Assembly: GCA_052390275.1 (NCBI GenBank)
Contig: JBQTHD010000033.1
Location: forward strand, 1-64,000
From: JBQTHD01 sp052390275
GTDB taxonomy: Bacteria; Actinomycetota; Acidimicrobiia; Acidimicrobiales; AC-14
DNA length: 64,000 nucleotides
Direction: 5' to 3'
The translations under genes were made by a program, and so were the position numbers. Positions 1 to 8,764 of the stretch are shown here, one piece after another (positions within the stretch are counted from its first letter, which is position 1; every line of letters starts with the position of its first letter). The notes below the pieces were generated by a model. It saw nothing but the letters and a program-made list of their open reading frames with translations, was not told the origin of the DNA and ran no database searches.

Positions 1-741
1 GCCCCCGATCTGGGGGGGGCCGCCGCCGGACCGAGCGTTTCCCCCCGCGGCGGGGGCGGCGGCGGAGGTCGCCACACCATCGTGGCCGTCGACCACCACC
101 CCCTCGAACCCTTCCGCGGCCGCCCGCGACGCCACATCGGGCACGGCCGACTGCTCCGACATCCCCACGGAGATGGCGTAGCCGTTGTTCTCGCACACGA
201 AAACCACCGGCAGTCGATGGATGCCGGCCATGTTCAGGGCTTCGTGGAAGTCCCCCTTCGAGGACGCCGCCTCACCGAACCAGCACATGGTCACCCGGTC
301 GTCCCCGGTGAGAAGCGACGACCAGGCCAGTCCTGCGGCGTGGGGACACTGGGTCGCTATGGGGGAGGATCCGGTGATGATCCCCAGTCGCCTGCAACCC
401 CAGTGGTTGGGCATTTGCCGGCCGCCGGAGTTGGGATCCTCCGGCCGGGCCAACACGGCCAGCATCACCTCCTGCGCGGTCATGCCCAGGGTGAGAACCA
501 CGCCGAAATCGCGGTAATAGGGCAGGGCATAGTCGTGCCCGGCCTGTAAGGCCCAGGCCGACCCCACCTGCGCCGCCTCCTGGCCCTGCCCGCTGATCAC
601 GAAGCGGGCCTTTCCCATCCGCTGCATTCCCCACATCTTCTCGTCGACGCAGCGAGCGAGGAACATGGTCCGGTACATTGCCACCACGTCGGAGCCCGTC
701 AATCCTAGATGACGATGATCATCCCCCTGCTCCACCGGCAC
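1..741 (-). CDS. Branched-chain 2-oxoacid dehydrogenase E1 component, alpha subunit (3' end outside window)
   Basis: This is the TPP-dependent E1 alpha subunit of a 2-oxoacid dehydrogenase complex, which decarboxylates branched-chain 2-oxoacids and passes the acyl group to the E2 lipoyl domain. The reverse-strand frame reads MYRTMFLARCVDEKM, then RQMPNHWG, then CWFGEAASSKGDFHEALN and ENNGYAIS. The FGE-for-GDG form of the cofactor loop resembles BCKDH E1 alpha more than pyruvate dehydrogenase. The C-terminus runs off base 1. The frame is open back to 879. GTG codons at 810, 741 and 735 are possible starts; 741 gives a normal lead of about 23 residues before MYRTM. It lies downstream of glpX on the same strand, about 230 bases away, so co-transcription is uncertain. 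Confidence 0.85.
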   Translation of the reverse strand, partial: MPVEQGDDHRHLGLTGSDVVAMYRTMFLARCVDEKMWGMQRMGKARFVISGQGQEAAQVGSAWALQAGHDYALPYYRDFGVVLTLGMTAQEVMLAVLARPEDPNSGGRQMPNHWGCRRLGIITGSSPIATQCPHAAGLAWSSLLTGDDRVTMCWFGEAASSKGDFHEALNMAGIHRLPVVFVCENNGYAISVGMSEQSAVPDVASRAAAEGFEGVVVDGHDGVATSAAAPAAGGNARSGGGPPQIGG

Positions 742-974
742 CGGCGGGGGAACGCCTTCTGCCCCTTCGGGCCGACGACGCCCGACCTGGGGGGGCGGCG
801 GTCCGCTCACCGGGGGGACCGCCCGTAGAAGTCCTCGACCGAACTGCCGGCGGCATCGGCCGAGAACATCGTCGTCACGCTAGCGCCCCACACAGGTTCG
901 CAACCCGACACCACGGCCCGGCGCCAGCGCTTACGGCTTCTGCGATCGAACTGCCTCGGCCGGGGCCGCCACGT

Positions 975-1964
975 TCAGACCACCCGGGAGTGGCCGAGGG
1001 GGAAGCGGGTGGTCACCCGGCGGATGGTGCCGGACGCCGCACGTATAACCAACGTGGTGGTGGTTGCATGAGTCGAGTCGTAGCGAACCCCGGGCGCCAG
1101 TTCCCCGTCGGTGATCCCAGTCGCTGAGAAGAAACAGTCGTCCCCGGCGACAAGATCGTTGGTGCCCAGAGAACGGTCCGGGTCAATGCCGGCATCGATG
1201 ATGGCCTGGCGTTCACCGTCGTTGCGAGGGTGCAGCCGGGCCTGGAGTTCGCCCCCCATGCACTTGAGGGCGGCGGCGGCGATCACCCCTTCGGGGGTGC
1301 CCCCGATACCGAACATGGCATCCACCCCAGAGTCGGGCCAGGCGGGCGACATGGCCCCGGCCACATCGCCGTCAGGGATCATCCGTACTCGGGCGCCGGC
1401 GGCGCGAATCTCAGCGATCAGGTCGGTGTGGCGGGGCCGGTCCAGAACCACCACCAACATCTCCCACGGCTTCTTGCCGGTGGCCTCGGCCACGGCGTGG
1501 ATGTTCTCGGTCGGGGTGCGGTTGATGTCCACGCGTCCCACCGAGGCCGGGCCCACGGCCAACTTGTTCATGTAGAAGCAGGGGCCGGGGTCGAACATGG
1601 ACCCCCGGGGGCTTGCGGCGATGACGGACACGGCGTTGGGCCGACCCAGGGAGGTCAGGGTGGTCCCCTCCACCGGATCGACGGCGATGTCCACTTCGGG
1701 TCCCTCGCCCCGGCCCAACTCCTCGCCGTTGTAAAGCATGGGGGCCTCGTCCTTCTCGCCTTCGCCGATGACCACCACGCCGCGCATGGCCACGGTGTTG
1801 AGAAGAAGGCGCATGGCCTCCACCGCTGCGCCGTCGGCCGCCTCTTTGTCCCCCGAGCCGATCCATCGGGCCGCAGCCAAAGCCCCGGCCTCGGTGGCCC
1901 GGGCCAGTTCCGAGCCGAGCGTGCGGTCCAGGCTGGCAAACCCCCCCGTTGCAGATCCGGTCAT
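975..1964 (-). CDS. glpX: Class II fructose-1,6-bisphosphatase
   Basis: GlpX hydrolyses fructose-1,6-bisphosphate to fructose-6-phosphate, the committed step of gluconeogenesis, in the cytoplasm. The 329-residue product has normal family length. It carries the metal-binding signatures GEGEKDEAP (about residues 67-75) and DPVEGT (about 96-101), and the GGTPEG phosphate-binding segment (about 221-226). The ATG start at 1964 has no clear Shine-Dalgarno of its own. It overlaps by four bases (ATGA) the stop of an 11-codon upstream reading frame (1961-1996) that does have an AGGG element, so translational coupling is possible. Actinobacteria commonly use this class II enzyme as their main FBPase. 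The family assignment is firm; the coupling is inference. Confidence 0.95.
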   Translation of the reverse strand: MTGSATGGFASLDRTLGSELARATEAGALAAARWIGSGDKEAADGAAVEAMRLLLNTVAMRGVVVIGEGEKDEAPMLYNGEELGRGEGPEVDIAVDPVEGTTLTSLGRPNAVSVIAASPRGSMFDPGPCFYMNKLAVGPASVGRVDINRTPTENIHAVAEATGKKPWEMLVVVLDRPRHTDLIAEIRAAGARVRMIPDGDVAGAMSPAWPDSGVDAMFGIGGTPEGVIAAAALKCMGGELQARLHPRNDGERQAIIDAGIDPDRSLGTNDLVAGDDCFFSATGITDGELAPGVRYDSTHATTTTLVIRAASGTIRRVTTRFPLGHSRVV

Positions 1965-1996
1965 GGGGCGAGTTCGGTGACGGGCAATTCGGTCAT
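1961..1996 (-). promoter_or_regulatory. Possible 11-codon leader reading frame overlapping the glpX start
   Basis: On the minus strand an ATG at 1996 opens an 11-codon frame ending in TGA at 1961, overlapping the glpX ATG in an ATGA junction. A weak AGGG sits about 9 bases upstream of this ATG, whereas glpX itself has no visible ribosome-binding site. It could deliver ribosomes to glpX by termination-reinitiation. Alternatively glpX is simply initiated without a strong site and the frame is chance. Confidence 0.3.
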
Positions 1997-2139
1997 GGGC
2001 GTCACCCTAGTTGCCACCCGGCAGGACCATCGGGGTATCAGCGCTGGTAGCGACATCAACGGCGCCGACCCGGGAGCCGACTACCCCGCTACCCGGGAGC
2101 CGATTACCCCGGGCTCCCCTGGGGGAGGAACGACGACCC

Positions 2140-3255
2140 ATGAAGCCCCTGACGCCCGTATCTGACCGTCCGCAGTCGGGTTTGATCGAACCGCCCCGCT
2201 TGCCCCTGCCCCGCGGCCCGTTGTCGGAAGGAATCATCGACAGGCTGACGGGACCCGTTGCGACGAACAGACCCGGGTTGGATGCGAAAAACGCTGACCC
2301 CCTTGGCGACGATCTTCAACTGGCCCTCTACATGGCTTATGAGATGCACTACCGGGGCTTCGACGGAGTCGACGACGATCGGGAATGGGATCTCGACCTG
2401 CTTGCGGCCCGCCGGTCCCTGGAGGAGGCGTTCGTCGAAGCGCTGCGCCAAGGTTGCCGACCGGGCCCCCGATCGCAGACCCTCGACGAACTCCTGACCG
2501 AACTGGTCGCTCCCCGAAAGCCCCCGGCCGCCACCGATGACACCGACATTGGGGCCTCGGTCTATCTCGCTCGACGGGGACAGCTCTGGCAGTTGCGGGA
2601 GTACGTGGTCCACCGGTCGCTCTACCACCTGAAGGAAGCCGCCCCCCAGACCTTTCTTCTGCCCCGCCTGACCGGTGGGACCCAGGCCGCCCTGTGCCGG
2701 TTGCTCTACGACGAACTGGGCGCCGGACGGTCCGAGCGCATGCATTCGGCCCTCTTCGCCCAGATGATGGTCGACCTGGAACTCGATCCCACCTACGGGG
2801 CCTACCTGGACCTGGTGCCGGCTCCGGCCCTGGCCATCGTCAACGCCATGAGCCTGTTCGGGCTCCACCGGCGGTACCTGGGAGCGGCGATCGGCCAGTT
2901 GGCCAGTATCGAGATCACTTCGTCGCCGGCGTCGGACCGCCTTGCCCGGGCCACCGCCGCACTGGTTCCCGAGCCTCGAGGGGCCGACCGCTTCTTCGCC
3001 GAACACATCGAGGCCGACGCCGTCCATGAGCAGATGATCCGCCGGGAGATCATCACCGGGCTTGTGACCCAGCGGCCGGAACTGACCGGCGACATCGCCT
3101 TCGGCATCCGGGTCGATTCGTTCCTTGAGGCTCACCTGGCTCGGCATCTCCTCGGCGCCTGGACCAGCGGCCAGACGAGCCTGCTCGACGCCATAGGCGT
3201 CGGGGATGGGCCAGGCTCGCTTCAGTCGTCGGCGGGTCGTCCGGCCTGGCTGTGA
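2140..3255 (+). CDS. Iron-containing redox enzyme family protein (haem-oxygenase-like fold)
   Basis: A 371-residue protein resembling the haem-oxygenase-like (TENA/HO-type) iron-containing redox enzyme family. The diagnostic segment YMAYEMHYRGF lies at about residues 64-74. Further His/Glu-rich helical segments follow (VVHRSLYHLKE, HSALFAQMMVDLEL, AEHIEADAVHEQM) that could supply ligands for a di-iron or similar centre. The ATG at 2140 is chosen because GGAGGAA lies about 9 bases upstream; an in-frame ATG at 2011 would add an unconserved N-terminus. The next genes, converging on it, encode a CDGSH protein and an MTQ2-like methyltransferase, a grouping I recall from other actinobacteria. The reaction and substrate are unknown. 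Its 3' end overlaps the end of the CDGSH gene by 34 bases, tail to tail. Confidence 0.8.
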   Translation: MKPLTPVSDRPQSGLIEPPRLPLPRGPLSEGIIDRLTGPVATNRPGLDAKNADPLGDDLQLALYMAYEMHYRGFDGVDDDREWDLDLLAARRSLEEAFVEALRQGCRPGPRSQTLDELLTELVAPRKPPAATDDTDIGASVYLARRGQLWQLREYVVHRSLYHLKEAAPQTFLLPRLTGGTQAALCRLLYDELGAGRSERMHSALFAQMMVDLELDPTYGAYLDLVPAPALAIVNAMSLFGLHRRYLGAAIGQLASIEITSSPASDRLARATAALVPEPRGADRFFAEHIEADAVHEQMIRREIITGLVTQRPELTGDIAFGIRVDSFLEAHLARHLLGAWTSGQTSLLDAIGVGDGPGSLQSSAGRPAWL

Positions 3256-3536
3256 TGACTCGGCCCTGGCTGGCCCGACGGGTTCGCCCGGTTGCGGTGG
3301 CTGGTGTCGCAGAACGGATACCGCCGGCTGCGCCCGCAGGCGCAGATCGCCACGAGGGGACGGTCATCGGAAAGGGTTGACCCGTCGGGCAGCACTATCT
3401 CCAACGGTCCTTCCACCAACCAGGGCCCGTCGTCGGTCAGCGTCAGGCGTCGACGCTCAGAGCCCCTCCCGACAGGAGCGGTCATGGGCAGGAAACGACC
3501 TTCACCGGTCAGCGTCCGGGTGGCGAGATCAGACAC
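3222..3536 (-). CDS. CDGSH-type iron-sulfur protein
   Basis: A 104-residue protein with one CDGSH [2Fe-2S] domain. The ligand set CACGRSRRYPFCDTSH (about residues 65-80) matches C-x-C-x2-S-x3-P-x-C-D-x-S-H, giving the three-Cys, one-His coordination of mitoNEET-type proteins. The N-terminal 45 residues are a beta-rich lead (DGPWLVEGPLEIVLPDG) typical of bacterial members. The start at 3536 overlaps the end of the methyltransferase gene by 8 bases, so the two are probably translated together; an internal ATG near 3485 is an alternative. It probably acts in electron transfer or cluster shuttling, perhaps for the neighbouring iron redox enzyme. That partnership is inference from position. Confidence 0.88.
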   Translation of the reverse strand: MSDLATRTLTGEGRFLPMTAPVGRGSERRRLTLTDDGPWLVEGPLEIVLPDGSTLSDDRPLVAICACGRSRRYPFCDTSHRNRANPSGQPGPSHHSQAGRPADD

Positions 3537-4182
3537 AGGCAGTGGCGTGAACGACGACCAGTTCCTCCGTGCGCTGGCCGGGAAGGATCAACCCTCGTTC
3601 CTCCAGAATCCCGGCCCGGGAGGAGAACACCGGACCGAAGGGCTGAGCGCAGCGGGACACCACGTGGGCCTCCAAGCCGCGGGCCCCGAGCCGATCGGTC
3701 ACCGCGTGAACGTCGCAGACCGAGGAGAAGACCACCAGAAACTGCCCGCCCGGCGCCAGATGGTCCCCCACCTGGTCGCAGATCCGGTCCAGCAACGCCC
3801 GACCGTGGAGCCCGGCGTCCCAGGCCCGGGCCCGGCCCCGGCGAGGCAGTTGGTCATCGGCGGCCGGCACATAGGGGGGATTGGCCACGATCAGATCGAA
3901 CAACCGACCGGCCACCGGTTCGAACAGATCCCCCCGGCGAATCTCGACCCTCAGGCCGCGTACGGCGCTGTTGACCCGGGCCATGGCCACTGCACCGGCC
4001 GAGAGGTCGATGGCAGTGACGTGGGTGCCGGGGCAACGGGCGGCCACCATGGCGAGTGCTCCGGAACCGGTGCAGAGATCGAGCACCCTGGCCCCTGGCG
4101 ACAAGCGTCGGCGCAGGGCTCGGGCCAGGAGCCATGTGTCACCCTGCGGTGGGTAGACACTGGGACTGCGGACGATGACCAC
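3529..4182 (-). CDS. HemK2/MTQ2-family protein methyltransferase
   Basis: A class I SAM-dependent methyltransferase of the HemK2/MTQ2 type. The SAM-binding motif LDLCTGSGAL lies near residue 33, and the glutamine/amide N-methyltransferase signature NPPYVP near residue 102. HemK relatives methylate the GGQ glutamine of release factors; the target of this actinobacterial branch is not known. I chose GTG 4182 because the family usually begins just before SPSVYPPQGDTWLL and AAAGGGG precedes it. The frame is open upstream to an ATG at 4296, which would add 38 unconserved residues and leave little room for a divergent promoter. The gene overlaps the downstream CDGSH gene by 8 bases. Confidence 0.82.
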   Translation of the reverse strand: MVIVRSPSVYPPQGDTWLLARALRRRLSPGARVLDLCTGSGALAMVAARCPGTHVTAIDLSAGAVAMARVNSAVRGLRVEIRRGDLFEPVAGRLFDLIVANPPYVPAADDQLPRRGRARAWDAGLHGRALLDRICDQVGDHLAPGGQFLVVFSSVCDVHAVTDRLGARGLEAHVVSRCAQPFGPVFSSRAGILEERGLILPGQRTEELVVVHATACV

Positions 4183-4334
4183 GACCCCTTTCTGCCCCGC
4201 CCACTCGGCAGGCAATCCAATCCGGGCCGGGCCGGTCCAGTTCGGGCACGTCCAGTTCGCATCGGCCACCGCTGGATTGATCACCGCAGGCGCCATATCA
4301 GAACCCGGTCCCAGCCCAACCGAGGAGGCGTGAA

Positions 4335-5777
4335 ATGATCGATGCGGTAGTGGTGGGATCGGGCCCCAACGGCCTGTCGGCCGCCATCACTCTGGCCCGG
4401 GCCGGCGCTTCAGTGACCGTTCTGGAGGCCCAGGATCTGCCCGGCGGTGGAGCCCGGTCGGCCGAGTTGACCCTGCCGGGGTTCCTTCACGACGTCTGCT
4501 CGGCCGTGCACCCCTTGGCCGTATCGTCGCCCGCCTTTGCCTCCTGGCCGTTGGCCGACCATGGCCTGAAATGGCTGCATCCCGACTATCCCCTGGTGCA
4601 CCCACTTGGTGGCGGAGATGCGGTCGTGCTGCACCGCTCCCTGGCCGAGACAGCCGACGGGCTGGGCCGAGACGGTCAGGCCTGGCACCGGCTGATGGGT
4701 CCGCTGGTCCGGGACTGGGATCCCCTGAGCGAGGCGATCCTGGCACCAATGCTCAAGATTCCCTCTCATCCCCTGGCCCTGGCCCGGTTCGGCGCCCGGT
4801 CCGCCTGGCCCGCCACCGTCCTGGCCCGGACCATGTTTCGCAACGAGGGCACCCGGGCCGCCTTTGCCGGCTTGGCTGGCCATTCCTTTTGTGACCTGAC
4901 CGACCCTCTGACCAGCGCCTTCAGCCTACTTCTGGGGGTGACGGCCCACGCCGTGGGCTGGCCCCTCGCCCAGGGCGGGTCCCAGGCGCTTACCCGAGCG
5001 CTGATTTCCTACCTGGAGAGCCTGGGGGGCGAGGTCCACACAGGCGTGAACATCACCGACCACCACCAACTCCCCCGCCACCGGGTGGCACTGTTCGACC
5101 TCACTCCCCGCCAACTGGTGAACATCGGCGGTTCCCAGATGGCGCCGTCCCACCTGACCCGACTGAAGCGGTACCGGTACGGCCCGGGTACTTTCAAGAT
5201 GGACTTCGCCCTGGACGGCCCGGTGCCGTGGTCGGCGGCCGCCGCCCATCGGGCCGGCACCCTGCACCTTGGAGCCACCCTCGACGAAATTGCGCGGGCG
5301 GAGTCCGACGTCGCCGCCGGACGCCACCCCCGATCGCCCTTGGTTCTGTGCGTACAGCCAACGGTGGTGGACCCCGGGCGGGCGCCGGAGGGCAGGCACA
5401 TCCTTTGGGCCTACTGCCATGTGCCCCACGGCTCCAACCAGGACATGGCCCCGGTTATCGAAGCCCAGATCGAAAGGTTTGCTCCTGGGTTCGGGGCCCG
5501 GGTGCTGGCCCGCCACTCGGTGGGCCCCGCCGCCTTGGAGGCGGGCAACGCCAACTACATCGGGGGCGACATCGCCGGCGGAGCGGCGGGTGGGTGGCAA
5601 CTCTTCGCCCGCCCGGTGCTGGCCACCGACCCTTACCGGGTGCCCACGCAGTCGGGACCCGCCTGGTTCATGTGTTCGGCCTCCACCCCACCCGGCGCCG
5701 GGGTTCACGGCATGTGCGGGTGGTGGGCGGCTCAGGGGGCGCTGCGTTCCTTGGGTCGCACGAAAGGTCCGGGGTAG
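4335..5777 (+). CDS. FAD-dependent oxidoreductase, phytoene-desaturase-like
   Basis: A 480-residue flavoprotein with an N-terminal Rossmann FAD-binding motif (VVVGSGPNGLSAAITLARAG, residues 5-24) and the GG doublet shortly after (DLPGGGARS). The C-terminal GAGVHGMCGWWAA is the second FAD contact typical of carotenoid desaturase and PYROXD2-like proteins. No carotenoid genes are nearby, so a role in carotenoid synthesis is not supported. A general hydride- or electron-transfer reaction on a lipid or pyridine substrate is more cautious. AGGAGG in AACCGAGGAGGCGTGAA gives a good ribosome-binding site just upstream of ATG 4335. It is transcribed away from the MTQ2/CDGSH pair. Confidence 0.82.
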   Translation: MIDAVVVGSGPNGLSAAITLARAGASVTVLEAQDLPGGGARSAELTLPGFLHDVCSAVHPLAVSSPAFASWPLADHGLKWLHPDYPLVHPLGGGDAVVLHRSLAETADGLGRDGQAWHRLMGPLVRDWDPLSEAILAPMLKIPSHPLALARFGARSAWPATVLARTMFRNEGTRAAFAGLAGHSFCDLTDPLTSAFSLLLGVTAHAVGWPLAQGGSQALTRALISYLESLGGEVHTGVNITDHHQLPRHRVALFDLTPRQLVNIGGSQMAPSHLTRLKRYRYGPGTFKMDFALDGPVPWSAAAAHRAGTLHLGATLDEIARAESDVAAGRHPRSPLVLCVQPTVVDPGRAPEGRHILWAYCHVPHGSNQDMAPVIEAQIERFAPGFGARVLARHSVGPAALEAGNANYIGGDIAGGAAGGWQLFARPVLATDPYRVPTQSGPAWFMCSASTPPGAGVHGMCGWWAAQGALRSLGRTKGPG

Positions 5778-5808
5778 CCCTACCGGTCCGCATCTTCACG
5801 TTGAACAG

Positions 5809-5840
5809 ACAGAGCCCCGGACGAGTGTCCGGGGCTCTGT
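5809..5840. terminator. Strong hairpin, likely bidirectional terminator
   Basis: A perfect 14-bp inverted repeat (ACAGAGCCCCGGAC, loop GAGT, then its complement) sits between two converging genes. There is no clear T-run on either side, which is common for actinobacterial terminators. The position and the perfect stem support transcription termination for both genes. Confidence 0.75.
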
Positions 5841-5888
5841 GGTTCGTGGTTGCCCGGATCGCGCTTCGGCGGCTCCGGTCGCTCCGCT

Positions 5889-7640
5889 CTACTTGTCGGC
5901 CAGCAGCGGTTGCGGCCCGGCAAGAGCGGGGCCGCGAACCGAGGGGTGAAGCGCTATGTGGGACTGGGTGAAGGGTGAACCGTCCTCGAAGGTGCCCTCG
6001 AATACGTGGCTGGGGACCATCAAGAAGCTGACGTTGGCGACGGTTCCGCCCTCCTCGGGAGCCACGAAAGGCTGGTCATCCTCGGAATCGCGGATTCCCC
6101 CGGCCAGGAGGGTGAGGCCCAACTTCACCCCGGTGATGGTCACCACCGGGGCCCGTTCGGGGCCAGGGACCGGAGCGGCACACAGGACGGCGGGGTTGAC
6201 CTCGCACGAGATCCCGCCGCCAACCAGTGGTTGGTCAGAGACCACGCCATCGCCACTGACGAAGTCCTGCGACCTTGGTGCCGCCTCACTTTCACCCGGC
6301 TTGATCTCCGCCGGCTGAATCTCAACCGGCTGACGCTCAACGGGCTCCGTCACCGCCGGTGAGATCGGTTCGGGGCCATCGGTGACCGGCCCACCTACGG
6401 CCGGCTCGATCACCGCCGGCAGATCCACCGGCAGCCACCCGCCGCCCCTCATCTCATCCAGAGAGTCCGCCGGGCTCTGAAGTCGGTACTCCCCCAGTCG
6501 CTCGAAGCGGGTACCCCAGGTGCCGCCTACGTTGACAACCTCGTCGGTGTTGGCCACCGTCACCGCCCAAGCCGGCCAGTCGGCCCTGAGGCCCTCGAAC
6601 TCCCTGAAGAACGACACCGTCCTGGCCTGGCCGTTGGGCCCCTCCGGCCGACAGTTCGCATCCTCGGGCGTGGACGGCTCCAGGGTTGAATTCCCGTCTA
6701 CCGACTCCGCCTTCCCGGCCAGGGCCTGCTGGCGGGACAGCTTGGCACTCTCCATCCGAGCCAGTTCGGAATCTGAGATCTGCTGGCCCGAAGTCTGTCC
6801 GCTGGAAACCGGACCGTCGACGCTTGCGCCGGCCGAGCCATTCGATCCCGCTACGCCACCGCCCTCCTCTGGCGGCACCACCGGGACCTGTTCGGGGCCA
6901 GGGGCCACAACTGCAGGGAGATCCACCCCGGGCTCGGTGGGGCGGGAAGGATCCACGGTGAAAGGCTCCGCGCAGATGATGCCGCCTCGCTCCATCACCT
7001 CCGACGTGGCGGCCATGGATGCGGGCTCCGCTCCCATGGCCGTCAGCAACTTGCGGGCCGCCCGTTCGGCCGCGACCGGCGATGGGGCCACCGACCGGAC
7101 CTGGTCCGGACGCGACCCCGAATCCTCCGCCGGGTGATACCCGACCCACCAACCCTCCGATGATGGGTAGGCGTTCAACTCCGACGGGGTTTCGGGACCG
7201 CCCGATCCCACCCTCCAGCCTTCACCCGTCCGTTGCGCGGTGGCGTCGACTCCCAGTGCCCGGGCGATGCGGATGAAGTCCTCCCTGGTCATTTCCCGGC
7301 TGCTCACCCGCCACACTGGACCGGAGGTGGCCAGCCGGGGCAGGTCCCCCTTGACAACGAAGTCCAAGCCGCCCCAACCCGGGGACGCCATCCTGGTCCC
7401 AGACGCCTCCGACAGCGCTGAGTCGGCAAAGGCCGCCTGACCCCGGGATCCGCCAGCGGCCAGCAGCAGTTCCGGAGGCTCGCCGTCAGTGGTCAGGGCA
7501 ACCCCCCCGGCAATAACCGCCGCCGCCAGGCCGACCGAACCCAGCACCAACCGCCGGCGGGACACTCGGGGCCCAGATTGAGAGCCCGCCGCCGGTGACG
7601 GCGACTCGCTCGGGTTCGGATCGGGGAGGTAGCCGTTCAT
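5889..7640 (-). CDS. Exported or membrane-anchored protein of unknown function, Pro-rich
   Basis: A 583-residue protein I do not recognise. The N-terminus has a short Pro/Ser-rich cytoplasmic stretch, then SRRRLVLGSVGL and a hydrophobic segment (about residues 28-50). This looks like a Tat-type signal or a single membrane anchor. The rest is extracytoplasmic: a folded-looking part (about 70-230), a Gly/Pro/Ser linker (about 240-300), a middle domain (about 330-400) and a linker rich in Pro/Glu/Val with VERQPVEIQPAEIKPGE. A C-terminal beta-rich segment follows that reads like a small substrate- or partner-binding domain. The ATG at 7640 follows GGAGTGAACG, a usable ribosome-binding site. The gene stands alone between a terminator and a divergent membrane protein gene. 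Confidence 0.75.
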   Translation of the reverse strand: MNGYLPDPNPSESPSPAAGSQSGPRVSRRRLVLGSVGLAAAVIAGGVALTTDGEPPELLLAAGGSRGQAAFADSALSEASGTRMASPGWGGLDFVVKGDLPRLATSGPVWRVSSREMTREDFIRIARALGVDATAQRTGEGWRVGSGGPETPSELNAYPSSEGWWVGYHPAEDSGSRPDQVRSVAPSPVAAERAARKLLTAMGAEPASMAATSEVMERGGIICAEPFTVDPSRPTEPGVDLPAVVAPGPEQVPVVPPEEGGGVAGSNGSAGASVDGPVSSGQTSGQQISDSELARMESAKLSRQQALAGKAESVDGNSTLEPSTPEDANCRPEGPNGQARTVSFFREFEGLRADWPAWAVTVANTDEVVNVGGTWGTRFERLGEYRLQSPADSLDEMRGGGWLPVDLPAVIEPAVGGPVTDGPEPISPAVTEPVERQPVEIQPAEIKPGESEAAPRSQDFVSGDGVVSDQPLVGGGISCEVNPAVLCAAPVPGPERAPVVTITGVKLGLTLLAGGIRDSEDDQPFVAPEEGGTVANVSFLMVPSHVFEGTFEDGSPFTQSHIALHPSVRGPALAGPQPLLADK

Positions 7641-7817
7641 CGTTCACTCCTGGGTGCGAAGGGCACGCCCAGACGGGCGCTCCCCCCTACGACGCATTCA
7701 CGTTGGCCCTTGGTTCCGTTATTCCTGACGCCGTCCCCGGGGACCCGACGCTCAGGGGTGACCACTTAGCCGGGAAGAAGATCCGCCCAGAACCCACCAC
7801 AGCTACGAACACCGGGC

Positions 7818-8717
7818 GTGAGATCTTTCTGGGGCCGCCTGAGCGGGATAATGGCCATTGCTTTTCTGGCTTTGGGCGGGTCGGCTCTGGGCGGACCCGG
7901 TCTGAGCGGAGCAGCCTGGGCCCATGACAAGACCACGACCACGGGGGCTTCGGGGGCCACAGCTGGCCAGCCGTCACCGGCCGGGTCCAGCGATATCAAC
8001 CCTTTCACGGCGCCCACCGGGCCGTCGTCCGGTGCCGTCCTGCGACCATCGCCCACGTTCGCGGACCTCGGCACCGACGCGACCCCCAGGGCCTCGGTCA
8101 CCCGCCGGTCCGGGTCGACGAGCCTGAGTCCGGGGACCTCCCTGGCCCCCGGGGCGTCACCGGCGGCGGGGACTTCGCCTGGCGCGGGCACGATGCCAAC
8201 GACCGGGACCGCGTCCATGACGCGAACCGGCGGATCGGGCGGATCCCTGTGGCCCTGGATCCCGGCGGTGGCTCTTGGATCGGCCGGCATCTGGCTGTTG
8301 TTCAAACCCCGGGCCGCCGATGACCGCCTTCACCGGCGGGACTGGGCCCTGGCCGGCGCCCTGATGCTGACCGGGGTGATCCACTGCCTGGAGACTCCAA
8401 GCCACTGGGACGAGGGCTGGCACCTGGGCGTCTTCTTTGCCGTATCGGCAGCGGTCCTGCTGGGCCAGGCGGCAGCGGCCGGGACCCGACCCACCCCCGC
8501 CCTCTACACCTCGGTGCTGGCCACCATGGTCGGGCTGATCGTCCTGTACGTGCTGGTCCGCCAGTTCAGCCTGCCGCTGGTCGACCATCGTGACCCGTAC
8601 CTGCTGACCGACCTCCCTGTGAAACTGGTGGAGGTGGGAGCTGCCGGCCTGGCCGGCTTCCGCCTGTTCCAGATGCGCAAACAGGCTGCGAACGGTTCAC
8701 TGCTGGCTGTGGCCTGA
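7818..8717 (+). CDS. Signal-peptide-bearing multi-pass membrane protein, unknown function
   Basis: A 299-residue protein with an N-terminal signal peptide (MAIAFLALGGSALGG, likely cleavage after AAWA near residue 35). A low-complexity Ser/Thr/Pro/Gly region of about 110 residues looks like an exposed, possibly glycosylated stalk. The C-terminal half has about five hydrophobic helices, starting at WIPAVALGSAGIWLLF. The second of these helices carries His and Glu (GVIHCLETPSHWDEGWHLG), which could bind metal or act in proton transfer. No family is recognised. It is followed after about 45 bases by another small membrane protein gene on the same strand, so the two may be co-expressed. Confidence 0.75.
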   Translation: MRSFWGRLSGIMAIAFLALGGSALGGPGLSGAAWAHDKTTTTGASGATAGQPSPAGSSDINPFTAPTGPSSGAVLRPSPTFADLGTDATPRASVTRRSGSTSLSPGTSLAPGASPAAGTSPGAGTMPTTGTASMTRTGGSGGSLWPWIPAVALGSAGIWLLFKPRAADDRLHRRDWALAGALMLTGVIHCLETPSHWDEGWHLGVFFAVSAAVLLGQAAAAGTRPTPALYTSVLATMVGLIVLYVLVRQFSLPLVDHRDPYLLTDLPVKLVEVGAAGLAGFRLFQMRKQAANGSLLAVA

Positions 8718-8720
8718 CCG

Positions 8721-8754
8721 TGGCCTCTGCATGAGCCTGGCCTCTGCATGAGCC
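8721..8754. repeat. 17-bp tandem duplication upstream of a TTG start
   Basis: TGGCCTCTGCATGAGCC occurs twice head to tail. Each copy carries an ATG opening a very short frame. The second of these (ATG at 8748) stops with TGA at 8766-8768, overlapping the TTG start at 8765. This may be a slippage product, or it may tune translation of the next gene. Confidence 0.8.
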
Positions 8755-8764
8755 TGGATGCGCC

